Shown: positions 41,066 through 49,288 of the stretch, one piece after another
How the letters are laid out: each line of letters opens with the position of its first letter
How positions within the stretch are numbered: position 1 is the stretch's first letter
Origin: Pontibacterium granulatum
GTDB taxonomy: Bacteria; Pseudomonadota; Gammaproteobacteria; Pseudomonadales; Balneatricaceae
Length of the DNA: 49,288 bases
Assembly (NCBI RefSeq): GCF_029961155.1
Contig: NZ_JASBRH010000029.1
Coordinates: forward strand, 1-49,288
Direction: 5' to 3'
The notes under the pieces: generated by a model
What the model saw: only the letters and a program-made list of their open reading frames with translations
Database searches by the model: none
Told to the model about the DNA's origin: nothing
Position numbers and translations under genes: made by a program

Positions 41066-41947
41066 TTATAGTCCGTTTTCTTCCAGGAAGTCGGAAGCAA
41101 CCTGTTCGATTGACTGGCGCTGAACGTCTACACGCGCGTTCAGGTCAGACATATGGTAATTATCGATCAAAGCTGACAACTTGTTCATCTGTTCCGCCAG
41201 CTTCGGATTTGCTTTCAGGGCTTCTTCACGCACAACCGGTGTGATCGCGTACTCAGGGAAATAGTTTTTGTCGTCTTTAAGCACTAGGAAGTCGAATGCC
41301 GGAATACGGCCATCGGTCGCGAACACCAGCGCCACATCAACTTGGGATTCCTTCAATGCGGTATAGGTTAGGCCGGTATCCATACGCTTGATGTCAGAGC
41401 GTGGGAACTTGAAATCGTACGCTTTCTGCAGTGGTTTCAGACCGTCTTTGCGGGCATAAAATTCCGCATTCACCGCCAACGTCAGGCCGCCACCTGTATT
41501 TACGGCTTTGGCCAGATCAGTCAGGGTGCTGATGCCACGGTCGTCCGCGTCGCTACGACGCATTGCCAGTGCATAAGTGTTGTTTGCCTTTGAGGCATTC
41601 AGCCATACCAGGCCTCTCTTGGCATCCAGCTCTTTAACACGGGAGTACACTTCGCTTGCGGGAACCTTCTCTTTAACCTTGTTGTAGTTCAGCAGCGAGG
41701 TGCCGGTGTATTCCCAGTACAGGTCGATCTGACCGTTTTCCTGGGCTTTGCGCAGCACGGAGCTGCCCATGCCCGCTTTGCGCTCGATATCGTAGCCGTT
41801 TTTGCTCAGGTACTGGGAGGTGATTTCGGTCAGCAGCTGCTGTTCGGTGAAGTTCTTGCCACCGATAACCAGTTCGGTTGCTTTTACCGGAAGGGCCATT
41901 GCCATAGAGATTAGGCTTGTAGCAGCAAGTTTGGTAATACGCTTCAT
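41066..41947 (-). CDS. Glycine betaine/osmolyte-type ABC substrate-binding protein
   Basis: A 293-aa periplasmic binding protein of the OpuAC/OsmX family. The signal peptide is 1-23 (cleaved after PVKA). The mature start VIGGKNFTEQ is diagnostic, followed by WEYTGTSLLNY near 78 and DVALVFATDGRI near 204. Ligands in the family are quaternary ammonium compounds such as glycine betaine, choline or carnitine. The ligand here is unknown; the catabolic neighbours suggest a nutrient rather than an osmoprotectant. Confidence 0.9.
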   Translation of the reverse strand: MKRITKLAATSLISMAMALPVKATELVIGGKNFTEQQLLTEITSQYLSKNGYDIERKAGMGSSVLRKAQENGQIDLYWEYTGTSLLNYNKVKEKVPASEVYSRVKELDAKRGLVWLNASKANNTYALAMRRSDADDRGISTLTDLAKAVNTGGGLTLAVNAEFYARKDGLKPLQKAYDFKFPRSDIKRMDTGLTYTALKESQVDVALVFATDGRIPAFDFLVLKDDKNYFPEYAITPVVREEALKANPKLAEQMNKLSALIDNYHMSDLNARVDVQRQSIEQVASDFLEENGL

Positions 41948-41982
41948 CTTTGAATATCTCCTGTTATTTTTGTCTATTCAGG

Positions 41983-42714
41983 TTATGCGCGTTGTGGATT
42001 GACTCCCTTGGGAACCATCAGAAATGCGATTGCGGCGATCAGGATGTCCACCAATATGGCCAGCATAGCGGTAGGGATAGCCCCTGCGAGCATCATGTAC
42101 GGTTCATCCAGATCAATACCGGTGAAGATCAGTTCGCCCAGACCGCCACCGCCAATCAGGAAGGCTAGAGGTGCGGTGCCAACATTGATCGCCAGCGCGG
42201 TGCGGATACCGGCGAAGATAACGAACAGGGCATTGGGCAGTTCAACTTTGAATAGCATCTGGTTGGCGGTCATGCCGATACCAGCTGCTGCTTCTTTCAT
42301 GTGAGCAGGTACTTCTTTCAGGCCGGTGTAGGTGTTGCGTACGATCGGAAGCAGCGACGCAATACACAGACCAAATACCGCTGGGAGTGTACCGATACCC
42401 AGGAAACTCATGGCTAGCGCCAGGATTGCCAGGGTTGGAATTGTGGTACCGATGTTCAGGCCCTGCATTGCGGTCTCGGCAATCGCGGCAAAGCGTGGAC
42501 GGCTCAGGATGGTGCCCAGTGGAATCGCAACCGCGATCGCAATGGCGCCGGAGATCACAACCAGCTCGATATGCTGTACAACGAGATACATCACGTCTTC
42601 CTGATAGCTGTACATCTCATCAATGAAGCCATCACCCTCGAGCTGAATGCCCAGAACAAAGGCCAGCAGCACCAGTCCTACGTAGAGGTAGCGTTTTAGT
42701 GTTTGTTTATCCAT
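41983..42714 (-). CDS. ABC transporter permease (ProW/OpuBB type)
   Basis: A 243-aa permease with about six membrane segments and the BPD_transp_1 signature near residues 136-165 (LKEVPAHMKEAAAGIGMTANQ). It has an N-terminal transmembrane extension (LYVGLVLLAFVLG) absent from the other permease of this operon. It should pair with the 217-aa permease and the ATPase as a two-permease osmolyte importer. Confidence 0.9.
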   Translation of the reverse strand: MDKQTLKRYLYVGLVLLAFVLGIQLEGDGFIDEMYSYQEDVMYLVVQHIELVVISGAIAIAVAIPLGTILSRPRFAAIAETAMQGLNIGTTIPTLAILALAMSFLGIGTLPAVFGLCIASLLPIVRNTYTGLKEVPAHMKEAAAGIGMTANQMLFKVELPNALFVIFAGIRTALAINVGTAPLAFLIGGGGLGELIFTGIDLDEPYMMLAGAIPTAMLAILVDILIAAIAFLMVPKGVNPQRA

Positions 42715-42729
42715 GGTTTCGCTCCTGGC

Positions 42730-43890
42730 TTAAGCCTGTTGCAGCATCGGCTCGAGCGGCGCAACGCCACCGTCACGGTGATAGGTGGCCCCTAGGTAGT
42801 GGGTGATGCCGCGCTGGGAGATATAGCCAACCAACACACCGTTATCATCTACACACGGCAGCCAGGTCTGGTCGTGGGTAAACATCAACGATGCGATCTT
42901 GCGCAGGTCATCATTCACGTGGGCAATCGCTTTGAGGCCGAAGTAGTGTTCGCCGCAAGTACCACCGGTAGTTTTGGCAACCCCCTTGGAGACATAACCG
43001 ATAGGCTGACGCTGTGCGTTCACCAGTGGAATAGCGTGGTAGTAACCATGCTCTTCCATGCGGTGCAGGGCGGTGGACAGGTTATCCCGTTCAGTGACGT
43101 AGCTTCCCGGGCTTTCCATCACCTGGCTGACTTTTGCCAGTCGCAAGCGTTTCAGCGCACGGTCATCACCCACGAAGTTTTCGACGAACTTGTCTTTCGG
43201 ATGGGCCAGCAGGTCATCCGGCGTGTCGTACTGCACCAGTTTGCCATCGCGGAAGATCGCGATACGGTCTGCCATCTTTACTGCTTCGTCGATGTCGTGG
43301 CTGACGAACATGATGGTTTTCTTCAGTTCCTGCTGCATCTTCAGGAACTCGTCCTGGATCACTTCACGGTTGATCGGGTCGATTGCGCCGAACGGCTCGT
43401 CCATCAGCATCACAGGGGGATCGGCGGCCAGCGCTCGTGCAACACCCACACGTTGTTGCTGTCCACCCGACAGCTCTTTCGGGTAACGCTTCAGGAATAC
43501 GGATGGATCCAACGCCACCATCTCCAGCAGTTCTTTGGCGCGGGCCTTATATTTGGCTGCATCCCAGCCCAGCAGTTTTGGGACGATGGCGATGTTTTCT
43601 TCAATGGTCATGTTTGGGAACAGACCGATCTGCTGAATGACGTAGCCGATGTTGCGGCGCAGATCGACGGTGTTCATGCCGGTGGTGTCTTCGCCACCGA
43701 TCAGTACCCGGCCTGAGGTGGATGGGATGATGCGGTTGATCATCTTCAGCGTGGTGGTTTTACCACAACCGGATGGGCCCAACAGAACGCAGATTTCACC
43801 TTCGGGCACTTCCATCTGGATATGGTCTGCAGCGGTAACCGGACCGTTTGGGGTTTCAAAGATTTTGGTGAGGTTGTCGATTGTTATCAT
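42730..43890 (-). CDS. ABC transporter ATPase with CBS domains (ProV/OpuBA type)
   Basis: A 386-aa ATPase. Walker A is GPSGCGKTT (about 38-46), the signature is LSGGQQQRV near 140 and Walker B is VMLMDEPFGAID near 160. Residues 255-375 carry tandem CBS domains. In OpuA/ProV proteins the CBS pair senses ionic strength. It sits between the two permease genes on the minus strand. Confidence 0.93.
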   Translation of the reverse strand: MITIDNLTKIFETPNGPVTAADHIQMEVPEGEICVLLGPSGCGKTTTLKMINRIIPSTSGRVLIGGEDTTGMNTVDLRRNIGYVIQQIGLFPNMTIEENIAIVPKLLGWDAAKYKARAKELLEMVALDPSVFLKRYPKELSGGQQQRVGVARALAADPPVMLMDEPFGAIDPINREVIQDEFLKMQQELKKTIMFVSHDIDEAVKMADRIAIFRDGKLVQYDTPDDLLAHPKDKFVENFVGDDRALKRLRLAKVSQVMESPGSYVTERDNLSTALHRMEEHGYYHAIPLVNAQRQPIGYVSKGVAKTTGGTCGEHYFGLKAIAHVNDDLRKIASLMFTHDQTWLPCVDDNGVLVGYISQRGITHYLGATYHRDGGVAPLEPMLQQA

Positions 43891-43928
43891 TGTCTTGTCT
43901 CAGCGGAAATCAGTACTAAAGGTCGGGT

Positions 43929-44582
43929 TTAGGCTGTGGTCAGGCCTTTCGGGGTTAGGCGTTTCTGGAGCCAGAGCAGGGCGTAGTCCGTTACGATCGC
44001 AAGGATGCTGACGGCGATTGCACCGGCGACCAGCTGTCGCGGATCACTCTGGGAGATACCGCGGCTGATCAGCACGCCCAGGCCGCCGGCACCGATATAG
44101 GCTGCGATTGCCATTACACCGATATTCATCACAACCGCTGTACGCACACCGGCCATGATCACCGGAATGGATAGCGGGATTTCCACCATACGTAGGCGCT
44201 GACGCGGGCTCATACCGATGCCTCGGGCGGCCTCCCGTAAGCTAGGATTCACGTTGTTAATTGCGGTGTAGGTGTTGCGGATGATCGGCAGCTGGGAGTA
44301 CAGCAAAACGGCAATGACCGCAGGTAGGTAACCGATGCCGTGTCCGAAGGTGGAGAGCAGTGGGATCATCAGACCAAACAGGGCAATGGATGGGATAGTG
44401 ATGATGATTGAGGCTATATAGAGCACAGCTTTTGCCAGCTTCTCGTTCTGAGTGATGGCGATACCGATGGGTACACCGGTCAGGGTGGCCAGCCCGACTG
44501 CCACTGAAACCAGAGAGATATGCTCCAGCGTCAGTTTCAGAATCAGCTCCATGTTGGATGTCAGGAAATCTAGAGTTTCCAC
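43929..44582 (-). CDS. ABC transporter permease (ProW/OpuBD type)
   Basis: A 217-aa permease with five to six membrane helices and the signature NVNPSLREAARGIGMSPRQ near 109. It is the first gene of the six-gene operon that continues through ATPase, second permease, binding protein, GATase and MmgE/PrpD. The 317-bp region upstream contains the promoter and a pair of 21-bp-spaced repeats. Confidence 0.9.
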   Translation of the reverse strand: METLDFLTSNMELILKLTLEHISLVSVAVGLATLTGVPIGIAITQNEKLAKAVLYIASIIITIPSIALFGLMIPLLSTFGHGIGYLPAVIAVLLYSQLPIIRNTYTAINNVNPSLREAARGIGMSPRQRLRMVEIPLSIPVIMAGVRTAVVMNIGVMAIAAYIGAGGLGVLISRGISQSDPRQLVAGAIAVSILAIVTDYALLWLQKRLTPKGLTTA

Positions 44583-44693
44583 ACGCGACCTCGCAGTTGT
44601 TTATAGTTTTTAATGGGTGCGTATTGCTAATAGTCATGCGCTCAGCAATAGAATACACATTAAGCGGTTAATGAGATCGTATTGGAAAATATT

Positions 44694-44724
44694 GCGACAT
44701 TTTAGGCTATAAATGCGTCGTTTT
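44694..44724 (+). promoter_or_regulatory. 21-bp-spaced imperfect repeats upstream of the ABC operon
   Basis: GCGACATTTT (44694-44703) and GCGTCGTTTT (44715-44724) start 21 bp apart, about 110-140 bp upstream of the first permease gene. They share CGNNNTTTT and the 21-bp period with the perfect repeats beside the GlxA-type regulator. The rest of 44583-44859 shows no gene. Confidence 0.35.
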
Positions 44725-44859
44725 CGTCCTGGGTGACCAGTCTCTTCTTGAGAAAAGGGTGGATGTATCGTGCGGCTAAAAATGCGAAATAGACGGCTTA
44801 TAGCGGCTAAGTTGCTGGAATTTGACGTGTTCTGCGGTAGGGGGGTAGAGCGAAGGGGA

Positions 44860-44881
44860 GGGCTGGAGATCACACCAGCCC
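44860..44881 (-). terminator. Possible terminator hairpin after glrR
   Basis: GGGCTGG (44860-44866) and CCAGCCC (44875-44881) form a 7-bp stem 19 bp after the glrR stop. There is no clear T-run on the minus strand, so this is tentative. Confidence 0.45.
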
Positions 44882-44899
44882 ATCGGATTTCTGTCTGAA

Positions 44900-46240
44900 T
44901 CAGCTCGCCTTTCGACCGTTCTCGGACTTGAACTGTGCGGGTTCCAGATCGTACTTGTTGAGCAACTTATAGAAGTCGGTGCGATTACGTCCGGCGATGC
45001 GGGCTGCCTGGCTGGCGTTGCCCTCGGTGATCTGCATCACCTTGATCAAATACCGTTTCTCGAACTCAGCGCGGGCATCATTGAAGGTTGGCAGGACGTG
45101 ATCCTGGTTGGATAGCGCCTGGGCAATAGCACCCTCGGAGATGATCGGAGTGGTGCTGAGGGCGGTGACCTGTTCAATCACGTTTTCCAGCTGACGTACA
45201 TTGCCGGGCCAGGCCATCTGTGCCAGCAGTGTCAGAGCGGCCGGTGACAGTCCTTTTACCCTGCTGTTATGGCGCTCGGCAGCACGTTCAACAAAGTAGC
45301 GGGCCAGAAGCGGGATATCTTCCGGGCGTTCGCGCAGGGGCGGCAGGCAGAGATTCACCACGTTGAGACGGTAGTAGAGGTCTTCACGGAAGTCATTCTC
45401 CTGCATCGCCTTGTCCAGATCGCGGTGGGTCGCGGAGATAACGCGTACATCAACCGGGATGGTTTCGGTGCTGCCGACCGGGCGGATCTGGCGCTCTTGC
45501 AGTGCCCGCAGCAGTTTCACCTGCAGCGGCATCGGCATATCGCCAATCTCATCAAGGAACAGCGTGCCCCCATTGGCCGCCTGAAACAGGCCTTCGTGGC
45601 GGCTGACTGCACCCGTAAAGGCGCCTTTGACGTGGCCAAAAAGTTCCGATTCCAGCAGCTGTTCGGGCAGGGCACCACAGTTGATTGCCACAAACGGATG
45701 GCTACGGCGCGGGCTGGCCTTGTGGATGGCACGGGCGAGCAGTTCTTTACCACTACCGCTGGGACCGCTGACCAGCACGCTTACCGCAGAGTGAGCCACA
45801 CGTTCGGCTTGTGCCAGCAGGTCAGCCATTGTGGTGCTGCGGGTAACGATTTCCTGGCTCCAGTCATCCGGGCTGGAGGGTGTGCCGGAGAGTGCGCTCT
45901 CAATGGTTTCGAGCAGTTGTTCGCGGTTGATCGGTTTTGTCAGGAACCCAAACACGCCGTCCTGTGTTGCTTTTACCGCTTCTGGAATGGAGCCGTGAGC
46001 GGTGATAATTACTACCGGCAGTTCAGGGCGGCGCTTCTGCACCTGATTAAAGAGTTCCAGTCCGTCCATGCCTTCCATGCGCAGATCGGTCAACATCAGG
46101 TCGATGTTGTCATCCAGCAGTTGTAAGGCCTGTGGGCCACTTTCCGCGCAGGTTACCTTGTAACCGCTTGAACTCAGGCGCAGGCTTAAAAGTTTCAGCA
46201 GGCTGGTATCGTCATCGACAAGCAGAATGTGGGCACTCAC
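44900..46240 (-). CDS. glrR: Sigma-54-dependent response regulator GlrR
   Basis: A 446-aa NtrC-type regulator. The receiver has its phospho-acceptor in [13 protein letters not shown] (D53). The AAA+ domain has Walker A GPSGSGKE near 161, the sigma-54 contact loop GAFTGA near 208 and Walker [12 protein letters not shown] near 224. The C-terminal Fis-type HTH includes [21 protein letters not shown]. The order sensor-lipoprotein-regulator and the sequence fit E. coli GlrK-QseG-GlrR (YfhK-G-A), which controls the glmY small RNA and envelope functions. Its start overlaps the qseG stop (ATGA). Confidence 0.92.
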   Translation of the reverse strand: MSAHILLVDDDTSLLKLLSLRLSSSGYKVTCAESGPQALQLLDDNIDLMLTDLRMEGMDGLELFNQVQKRRPELPVVIITAHGSIPEAVKATQDGVFGFLTKPINREQLLETIESALSGTPSSPDDWSQEIVTRSTTMADLLAQAERVAHSAVSVLVSGPSGSGKELLARAIHKASPRRSHPFVAINCGALPEQLLESELFGHVKGAFTGAVSRHEGLFQAANGGTLFLDEIGDMPMPLQVKLLRALQERQIRPVGSTETIPVDVRVISATHRDLDKAMQENDFREDLYYRLNVVNLCLPPLRERPEDIPLLARYFVERAAERHNSRVKGLSPAALTLLAQMAWPGNVRQLENVIEQVTALSTTPIISEGAIAQALSNQDHVLPTFNDARAEFEKRYLIKVMQITEGNASQAARIAGRNRTDFYKLLNKYDLEPAQFKSENGRKAS

Positions 46241-46731
46241 TGGGCTATCTCCCGATCGCGGCTGATCTCCCGTTCTATCTGAGTCAGCGCTTCAATCTTC
46301 TTACGCAGTTCCTGGTTTTCTTCTTGCAGCTGGTAACGTTGCTGGTTGTTATCCAGCATCAGTTTGGTTTGTGTAAAACGCAACAGCAGGTAACGATCAC
46401 CCGGGCAATCCCGGGTTGGATTGATTCCCTGCTTACTGAAGTATTGCAGGGACTTCTCCAGATCGCTGGCGCTGGCGGAAGGTTGTGATAACAGCAGGGC
46501 GGTTTGAGGGTGATCTCCCGCAAGGATTGCCTGTTTTATCATCGCTGTGCGTTTGTCAGTTTTGGCGGACAAAAAGTTACGCTCCTGATAAAGAAGCCCA
46601 CTAAGGCGTTCGTCGCCTATATGGCAGCCCGTCAAAGCATCAGGTGTATCTTCGTAGAACTCTTTCAATTGGCGCTGAAACTCACAGCCTGTGATCAGTG
46701 TGCTCAGCAGTAACACGATTCCTATACGCAT
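46237..46731 (-). CDS. qseG: QseG-like lipoprotein
   Basis: A 164-aa protein with a lipoprotein signal (LSTLITGC, C16) and a coiled-coil C-terminus (about 128-163: QRYQLQEENQELRKKIEALT). In E. coli QseG is an outer-membrane lipoprotein that binds and activates the GlrK kinase. Sequence similarity is limited, so the call rests mainly on the conserved place between glrK and glrR. It is 2 bp from the end of glrK. Confidence 0.75.
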   Translation of the reverse strand: MRIGIVLLLSTLITGCEFQRQLKEFYEDTPDALTGCHIGDERLSGLLYQERNFLSAKTDKRTAMIKQAILAGDHPQTALLLSQPSASASDLEKSLQYFSKQGINPTRDCPGDRYLLLRFTQTKLMLDNNQQRYQLQEENQELRKKIEALTQIEREISRDREIAQ

Positions 46732-46733
46732 CT

Positions 46734-48134
46734 TCAGGTACTCAATTCACTTAAAGCCAGGCGGAAACACACTTTGTTCTGTTGGTTGTAGTGCAGGCTA
46801 AGTTCGGATTTCAGAGCATGGGCTGCATCCTGCGCGATGCTCAGGCCAATACCTGAGCCTTTGATGGCGCCTGCACGTTTGTGGCTGCCTTGGTAAAACG
46901 GTTCGAACAGATGAGGGATATCCTCATCTGGAATAACGGGGCCGCTGTTTTCCACATCAATCAGCATGGCGTTTGCTGCCTCGGATACATTGATGGCGAG
47001 CTCGCCCCCCTTGTAACCGTAATGGGCGGCATTCGAGATCAGATTGCTGAGAATTCGCATCAGCATCTCCCGGTCAGTGTGACAGTATACCTTGTTTTCC
47101 GGAGTGAAGACCTGAATCTTTTTCTGTTCCAACAACAGCTTATGCGGTGTCAGCGCCTCGTTGATCAGCATGCGTAGGTCCAGTTTCTGTGGTTGGACCG
47201 GTTCCTGCTGACCCAGTCGGTTGTAGTCCAAAAGCTGTTCGATCAGAGACTGCAATTGAACTGCGTTGGTCTGCAGCAGGCCTACAATTTCCCGTTGAGA
47301 ATCGTTCAGGTTGCCGGCGACCTCTTCTGCCAGCAGGTCCGATCCCTCGCGCAACGTGGTCAATGGTGTTTTCAGTTCGTGCGACATGTGGCGCAGGAAA
47401 CGCTGTTTTTCGCCTTCCAATTGCTCCAGTTGCTGGCTGAGCCAATCCAGCTGTTCATCCAGTTCGACCAGTTCCCGGGGGCCACCAATGCGTGTGCCGA
47501 AGCTGCGTTCTCCACGTCCAAGTGCACGAATACGGCTGCCAAGGCGCAAGACAGGCCGACTGATCCGGCGACTGAAGAACACCATTAAGATCGCCGACAT
47601 CGCGATCAGAATTGATGCCTGGATCACCAATTCATTCTGTGTGTTGTGAGCGACGGTATTCAGATCTTTCAAGCGGATATCCAATGCTTGATCCAAGCGA
47701 ACATTCAATTCACGGGTCAGGCTGATCAGTATCAGGTTGTCAGGATCAAACTGATCGTCCGTCAGCTCGTCGAGGTGTTTGTATATCAGCTGAATGTGAT
47801 TGCTTTCATCAAGCGCAAAGCTTTGGATGGTCAGCAGCTGTCGGTAATCGTCGAGTTGATCGATGAGGCGGAGTTTGATCTCTTCCTGAGCAAGAATTTT
47901 GTACTGGCGGGCTGCGCGGGTGATGTCTTCGGCAAGCAGCTGCATGGTTTGGCCTCGACGGCTTATCTCAAGGGACTGTCTGGCCAGATCGCGTCCCATT
48001 GCGGATTGCTCAACCAGTGCGTTGCTGGCCTGAAACAGCAGGATGCCCAGTGGCATGACCACTAGGATAAATGCCAGTAAAACCAGCTGTTTGAGCGAAT
48101 TGGGGCGCCAGTTGGCGAAGCGGGACTGAGTCAT
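46734..48134 (-). CDS. glrK: Sensor histidine kinase GlrK
   Basis: A 466-aa kinase from the start chosen here. Two membrane helices (about 16-34 and 172-190) flank a helical periplasmic domain. HAMP, a HisKA domain with MSHELKTPLTTLREG and an HATPase domain with GSGIGLSIAQDAAHA follow. The segment NSLKQLVLLAFILVVMPLG resembles the start of E. coli GlrK, which favours the ATG at 48134 over one 18 codons upstream at 48188; neither has a strong ribosome site. It is the first gene of glrK-qseG-glrR. Confidence 0.9.
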   Translation of the reverse strand: MTQSRFANWRPNSLKQLVLLAFILVVMPLGILLFQASNALVEQSAMGRDLARQSLEISRRGQTMQLLAEDITRAARQYKILAQEEIKLRLIDQLDDYRQLLTIQSFALDESNHIQLIYKHLDELTDDQFDPDNLILISLTRELNVRLDQALDIRLKDLNTVAHNTQNELVIQASILIAMSAILMVFFSRRISRPVLRLGSRIRALGRGERSFGTRIGGPRELVELDEQLDWLSQQLEQLEGEKQRFLRHMSHELKTPLTTLREGSDLLAEEVAGNLNDSQREIVGLLQTNAVQLQSLIEQLLDYNRLGQQEPVQPQKLDLRMLINEALTPHKLLLEQKKIQVFTPENKVYCHTDREMLMRILSNLISNAAHYGYKGGELAINVSEAANAMLIDVENSGPVIPDEDIPHLFEPFYQGSHKRAGAIKGSGIGLSIAQDAAHALKSELSLHYNQQNKVCFRLALSELST

Positions 48135-48213
48135 GAACGGTCGAAATATGTGAATGCAATAACGAAAATTATCTACCAAAGCGTCCATGAGGTTAAGTCC
48201 ATTGTGAAAGGGG

Positions 48214-48255
48214 ACAGGCCATATTGGGTAGGGTAGGGTAGGTAATATGGCCTGT
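48214..48255. other. Hairpin with a telomere-like G-rich loop
   Basis: ACAGGCCATATT (48214-48225) and AATATGGCCTGT (48244-48255) are perfect 12-bp arms. The 18-nt loop between them is GGGTAGGGTAGGGTAGGT on the plus strand. It stands between the EF-hand gene and glrK, which are both transcribed from the minus strand. Confidence 0.85.
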
Positions 48256-48316
48256 TAGGGGGCGCATCCGAGTCATCAGTTGGGAGGGATATGACTCGGG
48301 GCGCTAATGCTGTGAC

Positions 48317-48613
48317 TTAGAGAGTAAATACAGCGCTTTTAGAAAATAGACGTGCAGTTGTTTCCGTATCTGTCTGGATAAGGGAAAACTCGGCTTCCGT
48401 CAGGTAGCCATCTTTGTTGATGTCCAGTTCTTCAAATTGCTGTGCCAGTGGAGCGGTATCTTTCGCTTCAATAGCACTGATCTTGCCATCTTTGTTCTGG
48501 TCCAGCTGCTCGAATGCAGTTGGTTTTTCTTCTGCAGTAGTATCGGTTGCCATCACCACAACAGGGGATGCCAACAGTACCGCAGCCAGAGCGATTGCAG
48601 ACGTCTTTTTCAT
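48317..48613 (-). CDS. Exported EF-hand protein
   Basis: A 98-aa protein with a signal peptide (1-22, cleavage near VMA-TDT) and two calcium-binding EF-hand loops: DQNKDGKISAIE (38-49) and DINKDGYLTEAE (64-75), each with acidic ligands at positions 1, 5 and 12. It should be periplasmic or secreted and bind calcium. The ATG at 48613 follows AAGGA at 7 nt. Its upstream region (48614-48996) contains no gene that I can support. Confidence 0.85.
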   Translation of the reverse strand: MKKTSAIALAAVLLASPVVVMATDTTAEEKPTAFEQLDQNKDGKISAIEAKDTAPLAQQFEELDINKDGYLTEAEFSLIQTDTETTARLFSKSAVFTL

Positions 48614-48929
48614 ACTTGATTCCTTCAAATTTTGAGTTGGCTGTAGTTTCAAATCGCAATGTATATATCAAACGGTGTGCCAACTTTTTAAAATCCTTTA
48701 AAAACAAGTATTTAAATGATTCTTTGTGAAGGCTTTAGGATAAAGAAGAAAAAAACAGCACAATAGTTCTGAAATTGACGCTATTTGTGTCTGTATCTGG
48801 CGACAGGAATTGATCAGGTGCTGGAAAAGCTCAGTTTTAAAGGGCTATGGCGTTGTAGCGAAAATGCGACAGCTAAAATGATGTGTCCCGGATGTAGCGA
48901 CAAAAGGGCGGAAAGAGATGCTTAAATGT

Positions 48930-48967
48930 AACCGCGCGCCGTTTTTGGCATTGGCTCGCGGTTGTTT
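48930..48967 (+). other. Hairpin with short T-tract in the gene-free stretch
   Basis: AACCGCG (48930-48936) pairs with CGCGGTT (48957-48963), followed by GTTTT. It could be a weak terminator, but no transcript leading to it is evident between 48614 and 48929. Confidence 0.3.
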
Positions 48968-48996
48968 TGGCATAGTTTTATCACGTTACTTCTCTG

Positions 48997-49198
48997 TTAT
49001 TCGTAATTCAACTCACCGAATAGACCTATCATCAGATCGTCACGCAGAGCTTTGAACGGTAGCTCCACATAATCACTAGGGTGTCTGGGTGTGGCACGCC
49101 CATCGTTGGGTGCATTCTTGGTATGACCTTTCACGTAACCCCCACTTTCTTTGATGTAGGGTAATACGACTATTCTTCCGTGATTTTTGGAGACAATC
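48997..49198 (-). pseudogene. 3' remnant of a host gene cut by the right-hand IS
   Basis: On the minus strand a frame is open from the IS boundary (49198) to a stop at 48997-48999, about 66 codons. The peptide contains RIVVLPYIKESGGYVKGH, and further on HPSDYVELPFKALRDDL. It has no start codon. In the same frame a stop occurs just inside the IS, so the upstream part of the gene has been separated. The family is not recognised. Confidence 0.6.
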
Positions 49199-49288
49199 TG
49201 TAGTGGTCAACTAATTCCGGACAGTAAATTAAGCTGTTCTTCGGCTCGCGCAGGAGCCAATCCCTTGTTGTGCTGATGAGGCCTTTGG
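49199..49288 (-). mobile_element. End of an IS3-family-like insertion sequence (partial)
   Basis: The element begins with TGTAGTGGTCAACTAATTCC, a terminus seen in IS3-type elements, and contains the transposase C-terminus on the minus strand. It truncates the host frame that ends at 49198. The rest of the element is outside the window. Confidence 0.7.
49207..49288 (-). CDS. IS3-like transposase (OrfB) C-terminal fragment
   Basis: The final 26 codons of a transposase that enters from the right edge. It reads RPHQHNKGLAPARAEEQ and ends LLSGIS. The RPHxxN...PxxAE tail follows the DDE core in IS3-family OrfB proteins. The stop at 49207-49209 lies 8 bp inside the element end, as is usual for the family. 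Confidence 0.7.
   Translation of the reverse strand, partial: QRPHQHNKGLAPARAEEQLNLLSGIS

Noticed and set aside
1-49288. Composite transposon or genomic island bounded by the two IS fragments
   Set aside because: The two transposase tails and IS ends are different in sequence, the enclosed genes are typical core anaerobic genes with matching composition, and neither element is complete in the window.

Overview
The window reads as chromosome of a marine, facultatively anaerobic gammaproteobacterium, most likely in or near the Oceanospirillaceae. This is inferred from the gene content and Pseudomonas-like gene orders (narXL / narK1K2GHJI-ppiC / moaA-dnr, nitrate transporter next to a PP2C-kinase) and from moderate GC; no rRNA or other taxonomic marker is present. 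Both window ends carry IS fragments: the tail of one transposase at the left (1-93) and of an IS3-like transposase at the right (49199-49288). Each abuts a truncated host gene.

Layout. (1) 94-3564, anaerobic growth: ubiT (O2-independent ubiquinone synthesis) is divergent from a class III ribonucleotide reductase. The reductase is split: the catalytic NrdD part (574 aa) lacks the glycyl-radical loop, which is carried by a separate 55-aa gene, followed by nrdG. One palindromic FNR site lies at -41.5 for both directions, and two NrdR boxes sit 31 bp apart before nrdD. (2) 3580-7623: a nitrate transporter with a downstream PP2C-phosphatase/Ser-Thr kinase fusion, then a long regulatory region containing what looks like an unannotated, FNR-driven, highly structured small RNA ending in a strong terminator. 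(3) 7844-11650: a CHASE-PAS-GGDEF-EAL protein with a C-terminal zinc-binding CZB domain. (4) 11724-31597, nitrate respiration: narXL, narK1-narK2, narGHJI, a parvulin, a carbonic anhydrase, then moaA-dnr-DGC protein-moaB-moeA-mobA, which supply the molybdenum cofactor and a Dnr-type regulator. (5) 31598-34496: REP-like repeats, a SYLF protein, a CigR-like protein, ybaK and small hypotheticals. (6) 34756-44582: an uncharacterised uptake and catabolic region (GlxA-type regulator, an alpha/beta-hydrolase lacking the nucleophile, an amidohydrolase, a lipoprotein, and an operon of a ProU/OpuB-type ABC transporter with a glutamine-amidotransferase-like protein and a MmgE/PrpD protein). (7) 44900-48613: the glrK-qseG-glrR two-component locus and an EF-hand protein.

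Regulatory logic. Three promoters (nitrate transporter at 6888, narK1, narG) share one architecture: a 7-2-7 NarL site centred exactly 52 bp upstream of an FNR site, with a -10 element where a class II FNR promoter predicts it. NarX/NarL, encoded here, would thus control transport, the reductase and, through another 7-2-7 site before moaA, the cofactor genes. The best candidate for something undescribed is the structured RNA at about 7391-7623; the split NrdD is second. No tRNA, rRNA or CRISPR array was seen.
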